Shown here piece after piece: positions 1-7,121 of a stretch of DNA of 22,482 bases. Below the pieces are notes generated by a model. The model ran no database searches. It saw nothing but the letters and a program-made list of their open reading frames with translations, and was not told where the DNA came from. The translations under genes were made by a program, and so were the position numbers. Location: the NCBI GenBank assembly GCA_964451605.1, contig CAYVJA010000047.1, positions 1 to 22,482 on the forward strand. The letters run 5' to 3'. Positions within the stretch are counted from its first letter, which is position 1. Each line of letters starts with the position of its first letter. This DNA comes from JAQVSH01 sp964451605 (GTDB lineage: Bacteria > Bacteroidota > Bacteroidia > Bacteroidales > UBA4181).

Positions 1-6
1 CTTTTA

Positions 7-193
7 CTCTGGTGCTCTAATGCTTCGAAGCGCCAGGGCGCTTCAAGTGCTCTAATGCTGCGCTGCGCGCTAAAACCCTAGTGAATCAATCTTTTTCGCG
101 CTTGCGCGTACTAATTCATTCACCATTAACAGTTAACCATTCACCATTTTTTATTCGCGCGAAGCGCAGCACTAGAGCATTAGAGCACCAGAG
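7..193. repeat. 18-bp perfect inverted repeat bracketing locus A
   Basis: Positions 7-24 (CTCTGGTGCTCTAATGCT) are the exact reverse complement of 176-193. The arms bracket about 150 bp. They are made of the same AYYAGAGC words as the tandem array, read on the minus strand at the left end and on the plus strand at the right. The pairing may therefore come from inverted copies of a low-complexity unit rather than from transposon ends. No target-site duplication or transposase is visible. A further minus-strand unit, ATTAGAGC, lies at 49-56. Confidence 0.75.
25..51 (-). repeat. palindromic hairpin repeat (copy 1, locus A)
   Basis: On the minus strand this reads AGCACTTGAAGCGC, loop CCTG, then GCGCTTCGA. 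The 14-base left part and the 9-base right part recur exactly at 10464-10490 on the plus strand, where the loop is GAAT instead. The stem is GAAGCGC/GCGCTTC. In the plus-strand reading it extends to 8 bp (27-34 with 37-44). Confidence 0.8.
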
Positions 194-242
194 CACTAGA
201 GCACTAGAGCATTAGAGCATTAGAGCACTAGAGCATTAGCGC
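171..242 (+). repeat. 8-bp tandem array, nine units
   Basis: There are nine contiguous 8-bp units of form A-Y-Y-AGAGC, in the order ACTAGAGC, ATTAGAGC, ACCAGAGC, ACTAGAGC, ACTAGAGC, ATTAGAGC, ATTAGAGC, ACTAGAGC, ATTAGCGC. Only positions 2 and 3 vary, apart from the last unit. Single or paired units of the same word occur at 7-22 and 49-56 (minus strand), 2397-2404 and 10493-10501. There are no spacers, so this is not a CRISPR array. Array length may vary between strains. Confidence 0.9.
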
Positions 243-364
243 ATTGCTCGATGCGCAAAAGAACGGGTCGACATTTTTATCGTATTGAAGAGGCAATTAC
301 TTTCAATCAGGCGGAAATTTCTGAAAAACAGTGACATTATGTAACAAACGCTAAAAGATAACTA

Positions 365-372
365 TACATTTG
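365..372 (+). promoter_or_regulatory. Bacteroidetes -7 promoter box upstream of kup
   Basis: TACATTTG matches the Bacteroidetes sigma-ABfr -7 consensus TAnnTTTG exactly. It ends 18 bases before the ATG at 391. No clear TTTG -33 element is seen about 20 bases upstream. The match rules out the upstream in-frame TTG at 370 as the start, because that TTG is part of this box. Confidence 0.6.
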
Positions 373-390
373 CATCCAAAATTCCGAAGT

Positions 391-2346
391 ATGAATAAGT
401 ATTCCGAACACCGACAGCATCCGCTAACCTTTCTTGGGGTGATTGTTTCACTGGGTATAGTGTTCGGCGATATCGGCACCTCGCCGCTCTATGTATTAAA
501 GGCCATTCTGGCGGCCAGCACCGAAGTGAATGAGCTACTCATTATCGGAACCCTCTCGTGTATTATCTGGACCCTAACCCTTCAGACCACCATAAAGTAT
601 GTACTGATCACCCTTAGGGCCGATAACAACGGAGAAGGAGGCATTTTCTCTCTATTTGCCCTGCTCCGGAAAAAACATACCCGATTGTATCTCTATGCAA
701 TCATCGGAGGAAGCGCCCTTCTTGCCGACGGGGTGATTACCCCCTCCATTACTGTGATGTCGGCCATTGAGGGTCTGGCTCTGATAGAGCCTACCATTCC
801 TGTAATACCCATTGTATTGCTGATTCTGGGCGGGCTCTTCTTCATTCAGCGATACGGCACCTCGAGGGTTGGGCAATCGTTTGGACCCATCATGGCATTT
901 TGGTTTCTGATGCTGGGTGTACTGGGTATGATAGAACTTGTACAGTATCCTTCAGTACTGAAGGCATTCAACCCCTACTATATAGTACTTCTCCTGTCGC
1001 AGTACCCCAAGGGATTTCTTCTGCTCGCAGCAGTATTCCTCTGTACCACAGGAGCCGAAGCACTCTACGCCGATCTGGGCCATTGCGGACTGAAGAATAT
1101 CCGTATCAGTTGGCTATTTGTAAAGACAACCTTGATCATCAACTACCTTGGCCAGGGTGCGTGGATATTGTCACATCCGGAGGCATTGGCATCGGATATC
1201 AATCCCTTCTTTGCCATCATCCCCGATCTCTTCCTGCCCATTGGAGTCGCAATGGCGGCCCTGGCGGCCATCATTGCCAGTCAGGCATTAATCAGCGGTT
1301 CGTTCACTCTGGTAAGCGAAGCCATTTCGCTCAACTTCTGGCCTAAAACCACCGTAAAATATCCCTCGCACTCAAAGGGACAAATGTATATTCCGGCACT
1401 CAACTGGATACTGTTTGTATCCTGCTGGATAGTGGTACTCATCTTTCGGAACTCTTCGAATATGGAAGCAGCCTACGGGCTGTCGATCTCCATCACCATG
1501 CTGATGACTACCCTCCTGGTAATCTACTACCTGCACAAGATCAAGATCTCGAAAATAATTATTGGGTTGTTTGCTGTATCGTACCTGATTATTGAGGGTG
1601 CCTTTCTGATTGCCAATGCCCACAAATTCCCTCACGGAGGATGGTTTACCATCGTTGCAGCCAGCCTTCTGTCGGGTATTATGCTCTCGATGTACAGAGG
1701 AAGAAAGGTGAGAAATCGGTATATAACCTACCAAAAACTGGAACCCTATCTACAGGTAATTTCCGACATGAGTGAAGATCCAAGCATTCCTCAATATGCA
1801 GGAAATCTGGTATATACAACACATGCCGACAGAATTACCGATCTTGAGGTTAAAACCATTCAATCCATATTGAACCGATCGCCCAAACGGGCTGACAGAT
1901 ATTGGTTTCTTCACGTCGACATTCTTGACGAACCCAACGTACTCGAGTACAAAGTAACCGAACTGTGGCCAGGCAAAATCATGCGGGTCGACTTTTACCT
2001 CGGATTTAAAGTTCAACCCCGCATACACGCCTATTTTGGACAAGTGTTGAAAAATCTCTCAACCGAGGGGCGTATCAACCTAATCAGCAATCACCCCTCC
2101 CTTTCGAAGCACAACATTCCCTCCGATTTCCGGTTTGTCCACATTGACAGGAGAGTAGTTCGCCACGTCGATCTGGGCTTTCTCGATCAATTTGCCCTGC
2201 ATATGTACTACCGATTGAGAAGAATTGGCATTAGCGATATCTACGCATACGGACTCGACGAAGGCGCAGTTACTGTCGAAACCACTCCTCTCAGCATTCC
2301 GAGCCGTTCGAATCCTCCTGTAATTCACAAACGATCAGATAGTTGA
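391..2346 (+). CDS. kup: KUP/HAK/KT-family potassium uptake protein
   Basis: This is a 651-residue inner-membrane K+ transporter, probably a K+/H+ symporter as in the Kup family. The family signature GDIGTSPLY is at residues 26-34, followed by an NNGEGGIF loop. About twelve hydrophobic segments fill residues 12 to about 450. A hydrophilic cytoplasmic tail of about 200 residues contains the YTTHAD and HVDILDEP stretches typical of the KUP C-terminal domain. Length is normal for the family. I start at ATG 391 (MNKYSEH); an in-frame TTG at 370 lies inside the -7 box. The gene stands alone, and repeat locus B begins directly after its stop. Confidence 0.95.
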   Translation: MNKYSEHRQHPLTFLGVIVSLGIVFGDIGTSPLYVLKAILAASTEVNELLIIGTLSCIIWTLTLQTTIKYVLITLRADNNGEGGIFSLFALLRKKHTRLYLYAIIGGSALLADGVITPSITVMSAIEGLALIEPTIPVIPIVLLILGGLFFIQRYGTSRVGQSFGPIMAFWFLMLGVLGMIELVQYPSVLKAFNPYYIVLLLSQYPKGFLLLAAVFLCTTGAEALYADLGHCGLKNIRISWLFVKTTLIINYLGQGAWILSHPEALASDINPFFAIIPDLFLPIGVAMAALAAIIASQALISGSFTLVSEAISLNFWPKTTVKYPSHSKGQMYIPALNWILFVSCWIVVLIFRNSSNMEAAYGLSISITMLMTTLLVIYYLHKIKISKIIIGLFAVSYLIIEGAFLIANAHKFPHGGWFTIVAASLLSGIMLSMYRGRKVRNRYITYQKLEPYLQVISDMSEDPSIPQYAGNLVYTTHADRITDLEVKTIQSILNRSPKRADRYWFLHVDILDEPNVLEYKVTELWPGKIMRVDFYLGFKVQPRIHAYFGQVLKNLSTEGRINLISNHPSLSKHNIPSDFRFVHIDRRVVRHVDLGFLDQFALHMYYRLRRIGISDIYAYGLDEGAVTVETTPLSIPSRSNPPVIHKRSDS

Positions 2347-2347
2347 A

Positions 2348-2427
2348 CGCATTAATGCGCTGCGCAAATGCTCAAAGGGCATTTGCACTTTGAAGCATTA
2401 GAGCATTGTTGCGCTGCGCGCAACAAT
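2348..2427 (+). repeat. palindromic repeat cluster, locus B
   Basis: The cluster begins one base after the kup stop codon. It holds CGCATTAATGCGCTGCGC at 2348-2365 and the hairpin GCAAATGC (2364-2371)/GCATTTGC (2379-2386) with a 7-nt loop. A second, overlapping pairing is TCAAAG (2372-2377) with CTTTGA (2388-2393). GAAGCATTAGAGC at 2392-2404 is shared with the minus strand of locus A. A perfect 10-bp hairpin, ATTGTTGCGC (2405-2414)/GCGCAACAAT (2418-2427), has triloop TGC. Positions 2348-2371 align with 22282-22307. These hairpins could end the kup transcript, but no T-run follows them. Confidence 0.8.
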
Positions 2428-2436
2428 AATTATCCT

Positions 2437-2444
2437 TACTTTTG
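2437..2444 (+). promoter_or_regulatory. -7 promoter box upstream of the mannosyltransferase gene
   Basis: TACTTTTG is an exact TAnnTTTG match, 48 bases before the ATG at 2493 and directly after the locus B hairpin. The in-frame TTG at 2442 falls inside this box and is therefore rejected as a start codon. Confidence 0.6.
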
Positions 2445-2492
2445 CATGAAAGGCAGGCGGCTATTTCGTCTGTCACTAACCTGCGGTTTTCT

Positions 2493-3236
2493 ATGTCTGA
2501 AAAGAACCTGGTAATCATTCCGGTATACAACGAGAAAGAGAATATTGAGCGAATTATCCGATATGTGTTTCATTTGGAGGAGCCTTTCGAGATTTTGGTG
2601 GTCGAGGATAATTCGCCTGATGGCACTGCCGGGATTGTTCGCGGTTTACAATCCGAATTCCCTGATCGGCTCCATATGCTGAACCGGCCGGGAAAACAGG
2701 GGCTGGGAACTGCCTACATTGCAGGCTTTCGCTGGGCCCTGGAGCGCGATTACGCCTACATCTTCGAAATGGATGCCGACTTCTCGCACAACCCCGACGA
2801 TCTGGTTCGTCTGCTTCAGGCTTGCAAAGAGGGGGCCGATCTGGCAATCGGTTCGCGCTATATAACCGGAGTAAACGTAGTGAACTGGCCTATGACACGG
2901 GTACTGATGTCGTTCTTTGCCTCAAAATATGTGCGGTTTGTAACCCGGATGCCGGTGCGTGATACCACCGCCGGATTTGCCTGTTACCGCAGATCCACAC
3001 TCGAGGCCATCAATCTTTCGGCCATCCAATTTAAAGGGTACGCCTTCCAGATAGAGATGAAATTCACAGCATACATCATGGGTTTTACCCTCCGGGAGGT
3101 CTCCATTATATTTACCGACCGAAGTCTGGGCACCTCAAAAATGAGCGGGGGAATCTTCCGCGAGGCCTTTCTGGGCGTGATCCGGATGAAAATCAAGAGC
3201 CTTCTGAAAATGTACCCCAACCAAAAACGTTGTTGA
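2493..3236 (+). CDS. polyprenol monophosphomannose synthase (GT2, DPM1-like)
   Basis: This is a 247-residue family-2 glycosyltransferase resembling dolichol/polyprenol-phosphate mannose synthases, which move mannose from GDP-mannose onto a lipid phosphate at the inner face of the membrane. It opens with VIIPVYNEKENIERI. VVEDNSPDGT follows, then the catalytic DXD-type motif in EMDADFSHNP, then GSRYI. There is no C-terminal membrane domain, so it is the short soluble form. I start at ATG 2493 (MSEKNLV) because the longer frame begins with a TTG inside the -7 box. pyrC follows after one base, so the two are probably co-transcribed. The exact sugar and lipid acceptor are inferred from the family. 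Confidence 0.88.
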   Translation: MSEKNLVIIPVYNEKENIERIIRYVFHLEEPFEILVVEDNSPDGTAGIVRGLQSEFPDRLHMLNRPGKQGLGTAYIAGFRWALERDYAYIFEMDADFSHNPDDLVRLLQACKEGADLAIGSRYITGVNVVNWPMTRVLMSFFASKYVRFVTRMPVRDTTAGFACYRRSTLEAINLSAIQFKGYAFQIEMKFTAYIMGFTLREVSIIFTDRSLGTSKMSGGIFREAFLGVIRMKIKSLLKMYPNQKRC

Positions 3237-3237
3237 T

Positions 3238-4593
3238 ATGTACGGTTCGCTGCTGATATACAATGCATCGCTGGTAAACGAAGGCTCCATTACACAGGGT
3301 CACGTCTGGGTAAAAGAGGGGCGGATTGCCGGTATCTACACCCATCAGATACCCCCTGAAGTACTGGAAGAGGCCGACATTCTGGATGCCACAGGCAAAT
3401 ATCTGCTCCCCGGCGTCATCGACGACCAGGTACACTTTCGCGAACCGGGATTGACAGAGAAAGCCGACATTGCCTCCGAATCGAAGGCGGGTATCGCCGG
3501 AGGGGTCACCTCCTTTATGGAGATGCCCAATACAAAGCCGCCAACCGTTACCCAAGAGGCACTCGAAGAGAAATACCGGCTGGCTGCCGGAAAATCGTGG
3601 GCCAACTACTCCTTTTATATGGGTACCACCAACTCGAACGCGGAGGAGGTGCTAAAAACCGATCCGCGTACGGTATGCGGCATCAAGATATTCATGGGCG
3701 CCTCAACGGGCAATATGCTGGTGGACGACAACCGGACTCTGACCGATATTTTTCGCCATACAACACTTCCTGTTGCTGTCCATTGCGAACACGAACCCAC
3801 CATACAGGCCAATCTGGCTGCTGCAAAGGCCCAATACGGCGACGCCATCCCCTTTTCGCACCACCCGCTTATCCGTAGCGAGGAGGCCTGCTACCGTTCC
3901 AGTGCACAGGCAGTGGAGCTGGCCACCCGGTTTGGCACAAGGCTTCATCTGTTTCACCTCTCAACCGCCCGCGAACTCTCTTTATTGTCGAACCGGCTTC
4001 CTTTAGAGGAAAAGAAGATTACCGGCGAAGTGTGCCTGCACCATCTCTGGTTTACCGACCGCGATTACGATCGGTTGGGTGCGCTCATCAAATGGAATCC
4101 TGCCATCAAAACCGAGGCCGACCGGGATGCCCTGCGCGAGGCGGTTAGAAACAACACCCTCGATGTGGTGGCTACCGATCATGCGCCCCATCTGCTCTCC
4201 GAAAAAGCAGGCAACTACCTGCAGGCACCTTCGGGAGGCCCGCTGCTGCAACACTCCCTGCCCGCCATGCTCGAGATGGCACAGGAGGGCGTTTTCGACC
4301 TGCCTCACGTAATCACCAAAATGTGTCACCACCCCGCCATTCTCTTTAACATAGAAAAACGGGGATTTCTGCGCGAAGGCTATTGGGCCGACCTGGTTTT
4401 GGTGAACCTAAATGCCCCCTGGCAGGTTACTAAAGAGAATATCCTCTACAAATGCGGCTGGTCGCCCCTCGAAGGAAATACCTTCAGAGCACGCATCACC
4501 CATACCTTTGTAAACGGACAACTGATTTATGAGAACGGAACCTTCTCCGAACCCGGGCATGGCCAACGGCTTATCTTTGAACGAGAGGGATGA
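3238..4593 (+). CDS. pyrC: dihydroorotase, class I-like
   Basis: This is a 451-residue amidohydrolase for the third step of pyrimidine synthesis, closing carbamoyl-aspartate to dihydroorotate. Visible metal-site residues are H66 in DDQVHFREPG, a probable carboxylated lysine K150 in GIKIFMG, H182 in VHCEHE, H240 in LFHLST and D314 in VATDHAPH. The usual first histidine of the HxH motif is Q64 here, giving QxH. I recall QxH in other Bacteroidetes dihydroorotases but cannot confirm it here. R68 fits the substrate carboxylate contact. Related amidohydrolases (allantoinase, hydantoinase) are the main alternatives. FREPGLT, MEMPNT and pyrE nearby favour dihydroorotase. It follows the mannosyltransferase gene by one base. 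Confidence 0.9.
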   Translation: MYGSLLIYNASLVNEGSITQGHVWVKEGRIAGIYTHQIPPEVLEEADILDATGKYLLPGVIDDQVHFREPGLTEKADIASESKAGIAGGVTSFMEMPNTKPPTVTQEALEEKYRLAAGKSWANYSFYMGTTNSNAEEVLKTDPRTVCGIKIFMGASTGNMLVDDNRTLTDIFRHTTLPVAVHCEHEPTIQANLAAAKAQYGDAIPFSHHPLIRSEEACYRSSAQAVELATRFGTRLHLFHLSTARELSLLSNRLPLEEKKITGEVCLHHLWFTDRDYDRLGALIKWNPAIKTEADRDALREAVRNNTLDVVATDHAPHLLSEKAGNYLQAPSGGPLLQHSLPAMLEMAQEGVFDLPHVITKMCHHPAILFNIEKRGFLREGYWADLVLVNLNAPWQVTKENILYKCGWSPLEGNTFRARITHTFVNGQLIYENGTFSEPGHGQRLIFEREG

Positions 4594-4624
4594 TTATAAC
4601 CTATCTTAACAACCGTAACGCATT

Positions 4625-5860
4625 ATGAAAAAACAGACACCCGCCACTCCCCTTACCCCCGACGTAAGCTGGATCGGGATTCAGGATTACGATTTGCGAC
4701 ACTTCGATATTGTGATGGAGACCCGCTATGGGACCACCTATAACTCCTACTTTATCAACGCCGATAAACCTGCCGTAATTGAGACGGCCAAAGTGGGCTT
4801 CTGGAGCGATTATCTCGCCAAACTGGAGTCGGTATGTAACCCTGCCGACATTGCCTACATTGTGATGGACCACACGGAACCCGACCATTCCGGTTGTCTG
4901 AAAAACCTCCTTGCGCTGGCCCCCGACGCCGTGGTGGTGGGCAGCGGGCAGGCTCTCGCCTATCTGCAGGAGATCATGGGTATCCCGTTTAACTCGCTCA
5001 AAGTAAAGGATGGCGACACCCTCAGCCTGGGCAACAAAACCCTGCGGTTTATTGCGGCGCCCAATCTTCACTGGCCCGACTCCATCTACACCTTCCTTGA
5101 AGAGGAGGGCATCCTCTTTACCTGCGACTCTTTTGGGGCGCACTACTGTTTCGAAGGCATCTTCGACGACGAGATAGCTCCCCATACCGAGGCCTTCGAT
5201 TACTACTTTGATGTGATTCTCAAACCCTTCAGCCGATTTATGCTCAAGGCCATCGAGAAGATCAGGCCACTCCCTATCCGGATGATTGCCACAGGTCATG
5301 GACCCGTGTTACGAAAAGAGTGGAAACATTGGGTCGACCGCAGCGAAATGCTGGCCGGCGAGTACATGAAACTCACCTCCGCACCCGAGAAGAATCTGCT
5401 GATTCTCTACGTTTCGGCCTACGGATATACCGGCGAAATGGCTCGTTTCATTGCCGGGGGGGCCGCATCGGTTGAGGGCATACGGGTAGAGTGTCTCGAC
5501 ATTGAACATACGCCCCTCGAGGTGATCGACCATGCAGTAGCCCGTTCGCAAGGGGTAATTATCGGTTCGCCCACCATCAACCAAAACACGCTTCTTCCCG
5601 TTTACAGGGCATTTGCCGTGATGAACCCTATTCGCGACCGCGGAAAAGTGGCCGGTGCCTTCGGGTCGTACGGATGGAGCGGTGAGGCGGTGCAAATTAT
5701 CGAAGCCAACCTGAAAGCGCTGAAGTTTAAAGTGCAGAGCCCCNNNNNNNNNNCCGGTTTAACAGAGAAATTCAACCCCACGGAGGAGAAATCGGAAAAG
5801 TTCTATGCCTTTGGCCGTCAACTGGCAAAAGAGATGGAGGGCTGCAACGCAGCCGGGTAA
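4625..5860 (+). CDS. flavodiiron protein (FprA family A-type flavoprotein)
   Basis: This is a cytoplasmic flavodiiron protein of about 411 residues that reduces O2 and/or NO to protect an anaerobe. Residues 1-250 form the metallo-beta-lactamase-like domain with a full set of diiron ligands: H83-x-E85-x-D87-H88, H149, D168 and H225. From about residue 257 a flavodoxin domain binds FMN (YVSAYGYTGEMA; GSPTINQNT; FGSYGWSGEA). No C-terminal rubredoxin domain is present. Ten N (5744-5753) hide up to four residues near residue 375. The frame resumes correctly after them, ending GLTEKFNPTEE onward. The gene starts 31 bases after pyrC, with no TAnnTTTG box of its own visible. It is tail-to-tail with pyrE, 12 bases apart. 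Confidence 0.93.
   Translation: MKKQTPATPLTPDVSWIGIQDYDLRHFDIVMETRYGTTYNSYFINADKPAVIETAKVGFWSDYLAKLESVCNPADIAYIVMDHTEPDHSGCLKNLLALAPDAVVVGSGQALAYLQEIMGIPFNSLKVKDGDTLSLGNKTLRFIAAPNLHWPDSIYTFLEEEGILFTCDSFGAHYCFEGIFDDEIAPHTEAFDYYFDVILKPFSRFMLKAIEKIRPLPIRMIATGHGPVLRKEWKHWVDRSEMLAGEYMKLTSAPEKNLLILYVSAYGYTGEMARFIAGGAASVEGIRVECLDIEHTPLEVIDHAVARSQGVIIGSPTINQNTLLPVYRAFAVMNPIRDRGKVAGAFGSYGWSGEAVQIIEANLKALKFKVQSPXXXXGLTEKFNPTEEKSEKFYAFGRQLAKEMEGCNAAG
5744..5753. other. assembly gap (10 N)
   Basis: Ten undetermined bases lie inside the flavodoxin domain of the flavodiiron gene. Ten is a common placeholder length, so the true gap may differ. The frame is kept on both sides, so the real length should equal 10 modulo 3. 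A direct join with one shared C would read SPGLTEKF, which looks family-like, so little or nothing may be missing. Confidence 0.95.
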
Positions 5861-5872
5861 ACGCCGATTCTC

Positions 5873-6508
5873 CTACCCCTCCTGCATCCACATGTCGGGC
5901 GCCTCTCTCCACTGTTTCAGCAGGGGGAGCTGGCTTGCCTCGATATAGTTGGATTGGAGCGCCAGTTGGAGCAACTCGTTATAATCGGTGAGCGTAAAAA
6001 GTTTGCAGCCTGCTTCGGCAAAACGTGCTGCAGCGGCAGGAAATCCATAGGTAAAAATGGCTGCCATACCCAACACCTCGCAACCGGCCTTCCGCAGTGC
6101 ATCGACAGCGGCCAGACTACTTCCGCCGGTAGAGATCAAATCTTCCACCACAACTACCTTCTGACCTGCGGAAACCTGCCCCTCAATCAAATTCTCAAGG
6201 CCGTGACTCTTCGGAGCCGAGCGGACATAGGCAAAAGGCAACCCCATTCGGTCGGCCACCAGAGCCCCTTGTGCAATGGCACCCGTTGCCACACCGGCAA
6301 TCACCTCTGCTTCGGGAAACTGTGCCCCGATCAGCTCTACAAACCGATTACAGATGAGCGTCCGGATTTCCGGGAAGGCTAATGTTTTACGGTTGTCGCA
6401 ATAAATAGGCGACTTCCATCCGGAAGCCCAGGTAAATGGGGTTGAAGGACTCAATTTTATTGCTTTACTTTGCAACAAATAATGTGAAACGGACAATTTT
6501 TCGATCAT
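5873..6508 (-). CDS. pyrE: orotate phosphoribosyltransferase
   Basis: This 211-residue enzyme makes orotidine 5'-phosphate from orotate and PRPP. It has KAIKLSPSTPFTWASGWKSPIYCDNR near the N-terminus, GVATGAIAQ, and the PRPP-binding loop VVVVEDLISTGGSS. The loop YVRSAPKSHGLENLIEG carries the catalytic lysine region. I choose the ATG at 6508 (MIEKLSV), which puts KAIKL at the usual distance from the start; an in-frame ATG at 6520 gives four more residues (MSEA). The chosen ATG shares the CATG at 6505-6508/6506-6509 with the start of the NUDIX gene on the other strand. A perfect -7 box lies upstream, inside the NUDIX gene. Confidence 0.95.
   Translation of the reverse strand: MIEKLSVSHYLLQSKAIKLSPSTPFTWASGWKSPIYCDNRKTLAFPEIRTLICNRFVELIGAQFPEAEVIAGVATGAIAQGALVADRMGLPFAYVRSAPKSHGLENLIEGQVSAGQKVVVVEDLISTGGSSLAAVDALRKAGCEVLGMAAIFTYGFPAAAARFAEAGCKLFTLTDYNELLQLALQSNYIEASQLPLLKQWREAPDMWMQEG
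6466..6472 (+). promoter_or_regulatory. possible NUDIX promoter inside pyrE
   Basis: TACTTTG is one base shorter than TAnnTTTG. A GTTG at 6441-6444 lies about 21 bases upstream as a possible -33 element. It is 34 bases before the NUDIX ATG and lies within the first codons of pyrE on the other strand. The match is imperfect, so this call is weak. Confidence 0.35.
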
Positions 6509-7121
6509 GGCTTCCGACATAAAAATCTATATGGGCGAACGGGCAATCGTTCTCACCGACAAAGGTAAAAAATCCCTGCAAAAGGGCGATGGCTTCTCTT
6601 ATAAACTCGAAGAGACCGAAGGCCTGCTTCCCCTGATTGCCTTTTTTGAACGGACACCCGAAATGGCCATTCTCTACATTATATGCAACCCCCGGAAGGC
6701 AATTACTCAGCTAAAAAACAGTTACCGCTACGTAAAAGCGGCAGGCGGTCTGGTAATCAACAACGACGATAAACTGTTAATGATGTACCGACGCGGAAAG
6801 TGGGATCTCCCCAAAGGCAAAGTCGAACCCGGCGAAAAAATCAAAAAGGCCGCTCTACGTGAAGTAACCGAAGAGTGTGGAATTTCCGAAGGTCTTACGG
6901 CCAAATCGGAACTCTGCGAAACCTGGCACACCTATCAGGAAAAGGGCAATAAGGTGCTGAAGCGAACCACCTGGTACCGGATGAAATACGAAGGTTCGGA
7001 ACAACCGATACCCGAAACGGGCGAAGATATCGAACAGGTTTGCTGGGTTAGCCGCGACGAAATAAAACCGCTGATAGCCGGCTCGTATGCCTCTATCAGA
7101 CCTGTTCTGAAAGAATTCTAG
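6507..7121 (+). CDS. NUDIX hydrolase
   Basis: This is a 204-residue NUDIX pyrophosphohydrolase. The NUDIX box fits Gx5Ex7REUxEExGU exactly (G-KVEPG-E-KIKKAAL-REVTEECGI, residues about 111-133), so it should bind Mg2+ and cleave a nucleoside-diphosphate-linked substrate, which cannot be named from sequence. An N-terminal stretch of about 75 residues (IKIYMGERAIVL onward) precedes the NUDIX fold and matches nothing I recognise. The start ATG overlaps that of divergent pyrE. The 3' end overlaps the PAP2 gene tail-to-tail by 26 bases. In Bacteroidales a NUDIX gene beside pyrE is, to my knowledge, common. Confidence 0.9.
   Translation: MASDIKIYMGERAIVLTDKGKKSLQKGDGFSYKLEETEGLLPLIAFFERTPEMAILYIICNPRKAITQLKNSYRYVKAAGGLVINNDDKLLMMYRRGKWDLPKGKVEPGEKIKKAALREVTEECGISEGLTAKSELCETWHTYQEKGNKVLKRTTWYRMKYEGSEQPIPETGEDIEQVCWVSRDEIKPLIAGSYASIRPVLKEF
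6560..6567 (-). promoter_or_regulatory. -7 promoter box for pyrE, inside the NUDIX gene
   Basis: The minus strand reads TACCTTTG, an exact TAnnTTTG match, 51 bases upstream of the pyrE ATG at 6508. No convincing -33 TTTG is seen. If used, pyrE transcription starts within the NUDIX coding region. Confidence 0.5.

Larger units (their letters stand above)
1..390. other. gene-free region with repeat locus A and kup promoter
   Basis: No credible coding frame is visible here. Positions 1-250 are repeat material: short GC-rich palindromes, a stretch built from ACCATT/TTAAC words around 121-150 (including TTAAC-A-GTTAA at 126-136), and an 8-bp tandem array. GTGAAT at 81-86 can pair with ATTCAC at 118-123, enclosing CGCGC-TT-GCGCG at 97-108. 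A further hairpin, GCGC-GAA-GCGC, lies at 157-167. From about 251 to 364 I see ordinary A/T-rich sequence with no feature, and then the -7 box of kup. The gene upstream of position 1 is not visible. Confidence 0.8.

Noticed and set aside
7..193. MITE or insertion sequence
   Set aside because: The 18-bp inverted arms consist of the same low-complexity units as the array; no target duplication or transposase.
171..242. CRISPR array
   Set aside because: Units are 8 bp and contiguous with no spacers; no cas genes are present.
3238..4593. inactive dihydroorotase paralogue
   Set aside because: Despite Q64, the remaining ligands and substrate residues are intact and the genomic context is that of a working pyrC.
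4601..5299. 232-residue minus-strand frame
   Set aside because: Antisense to the flavodiiron gene, whose diiron ligands are all intact.
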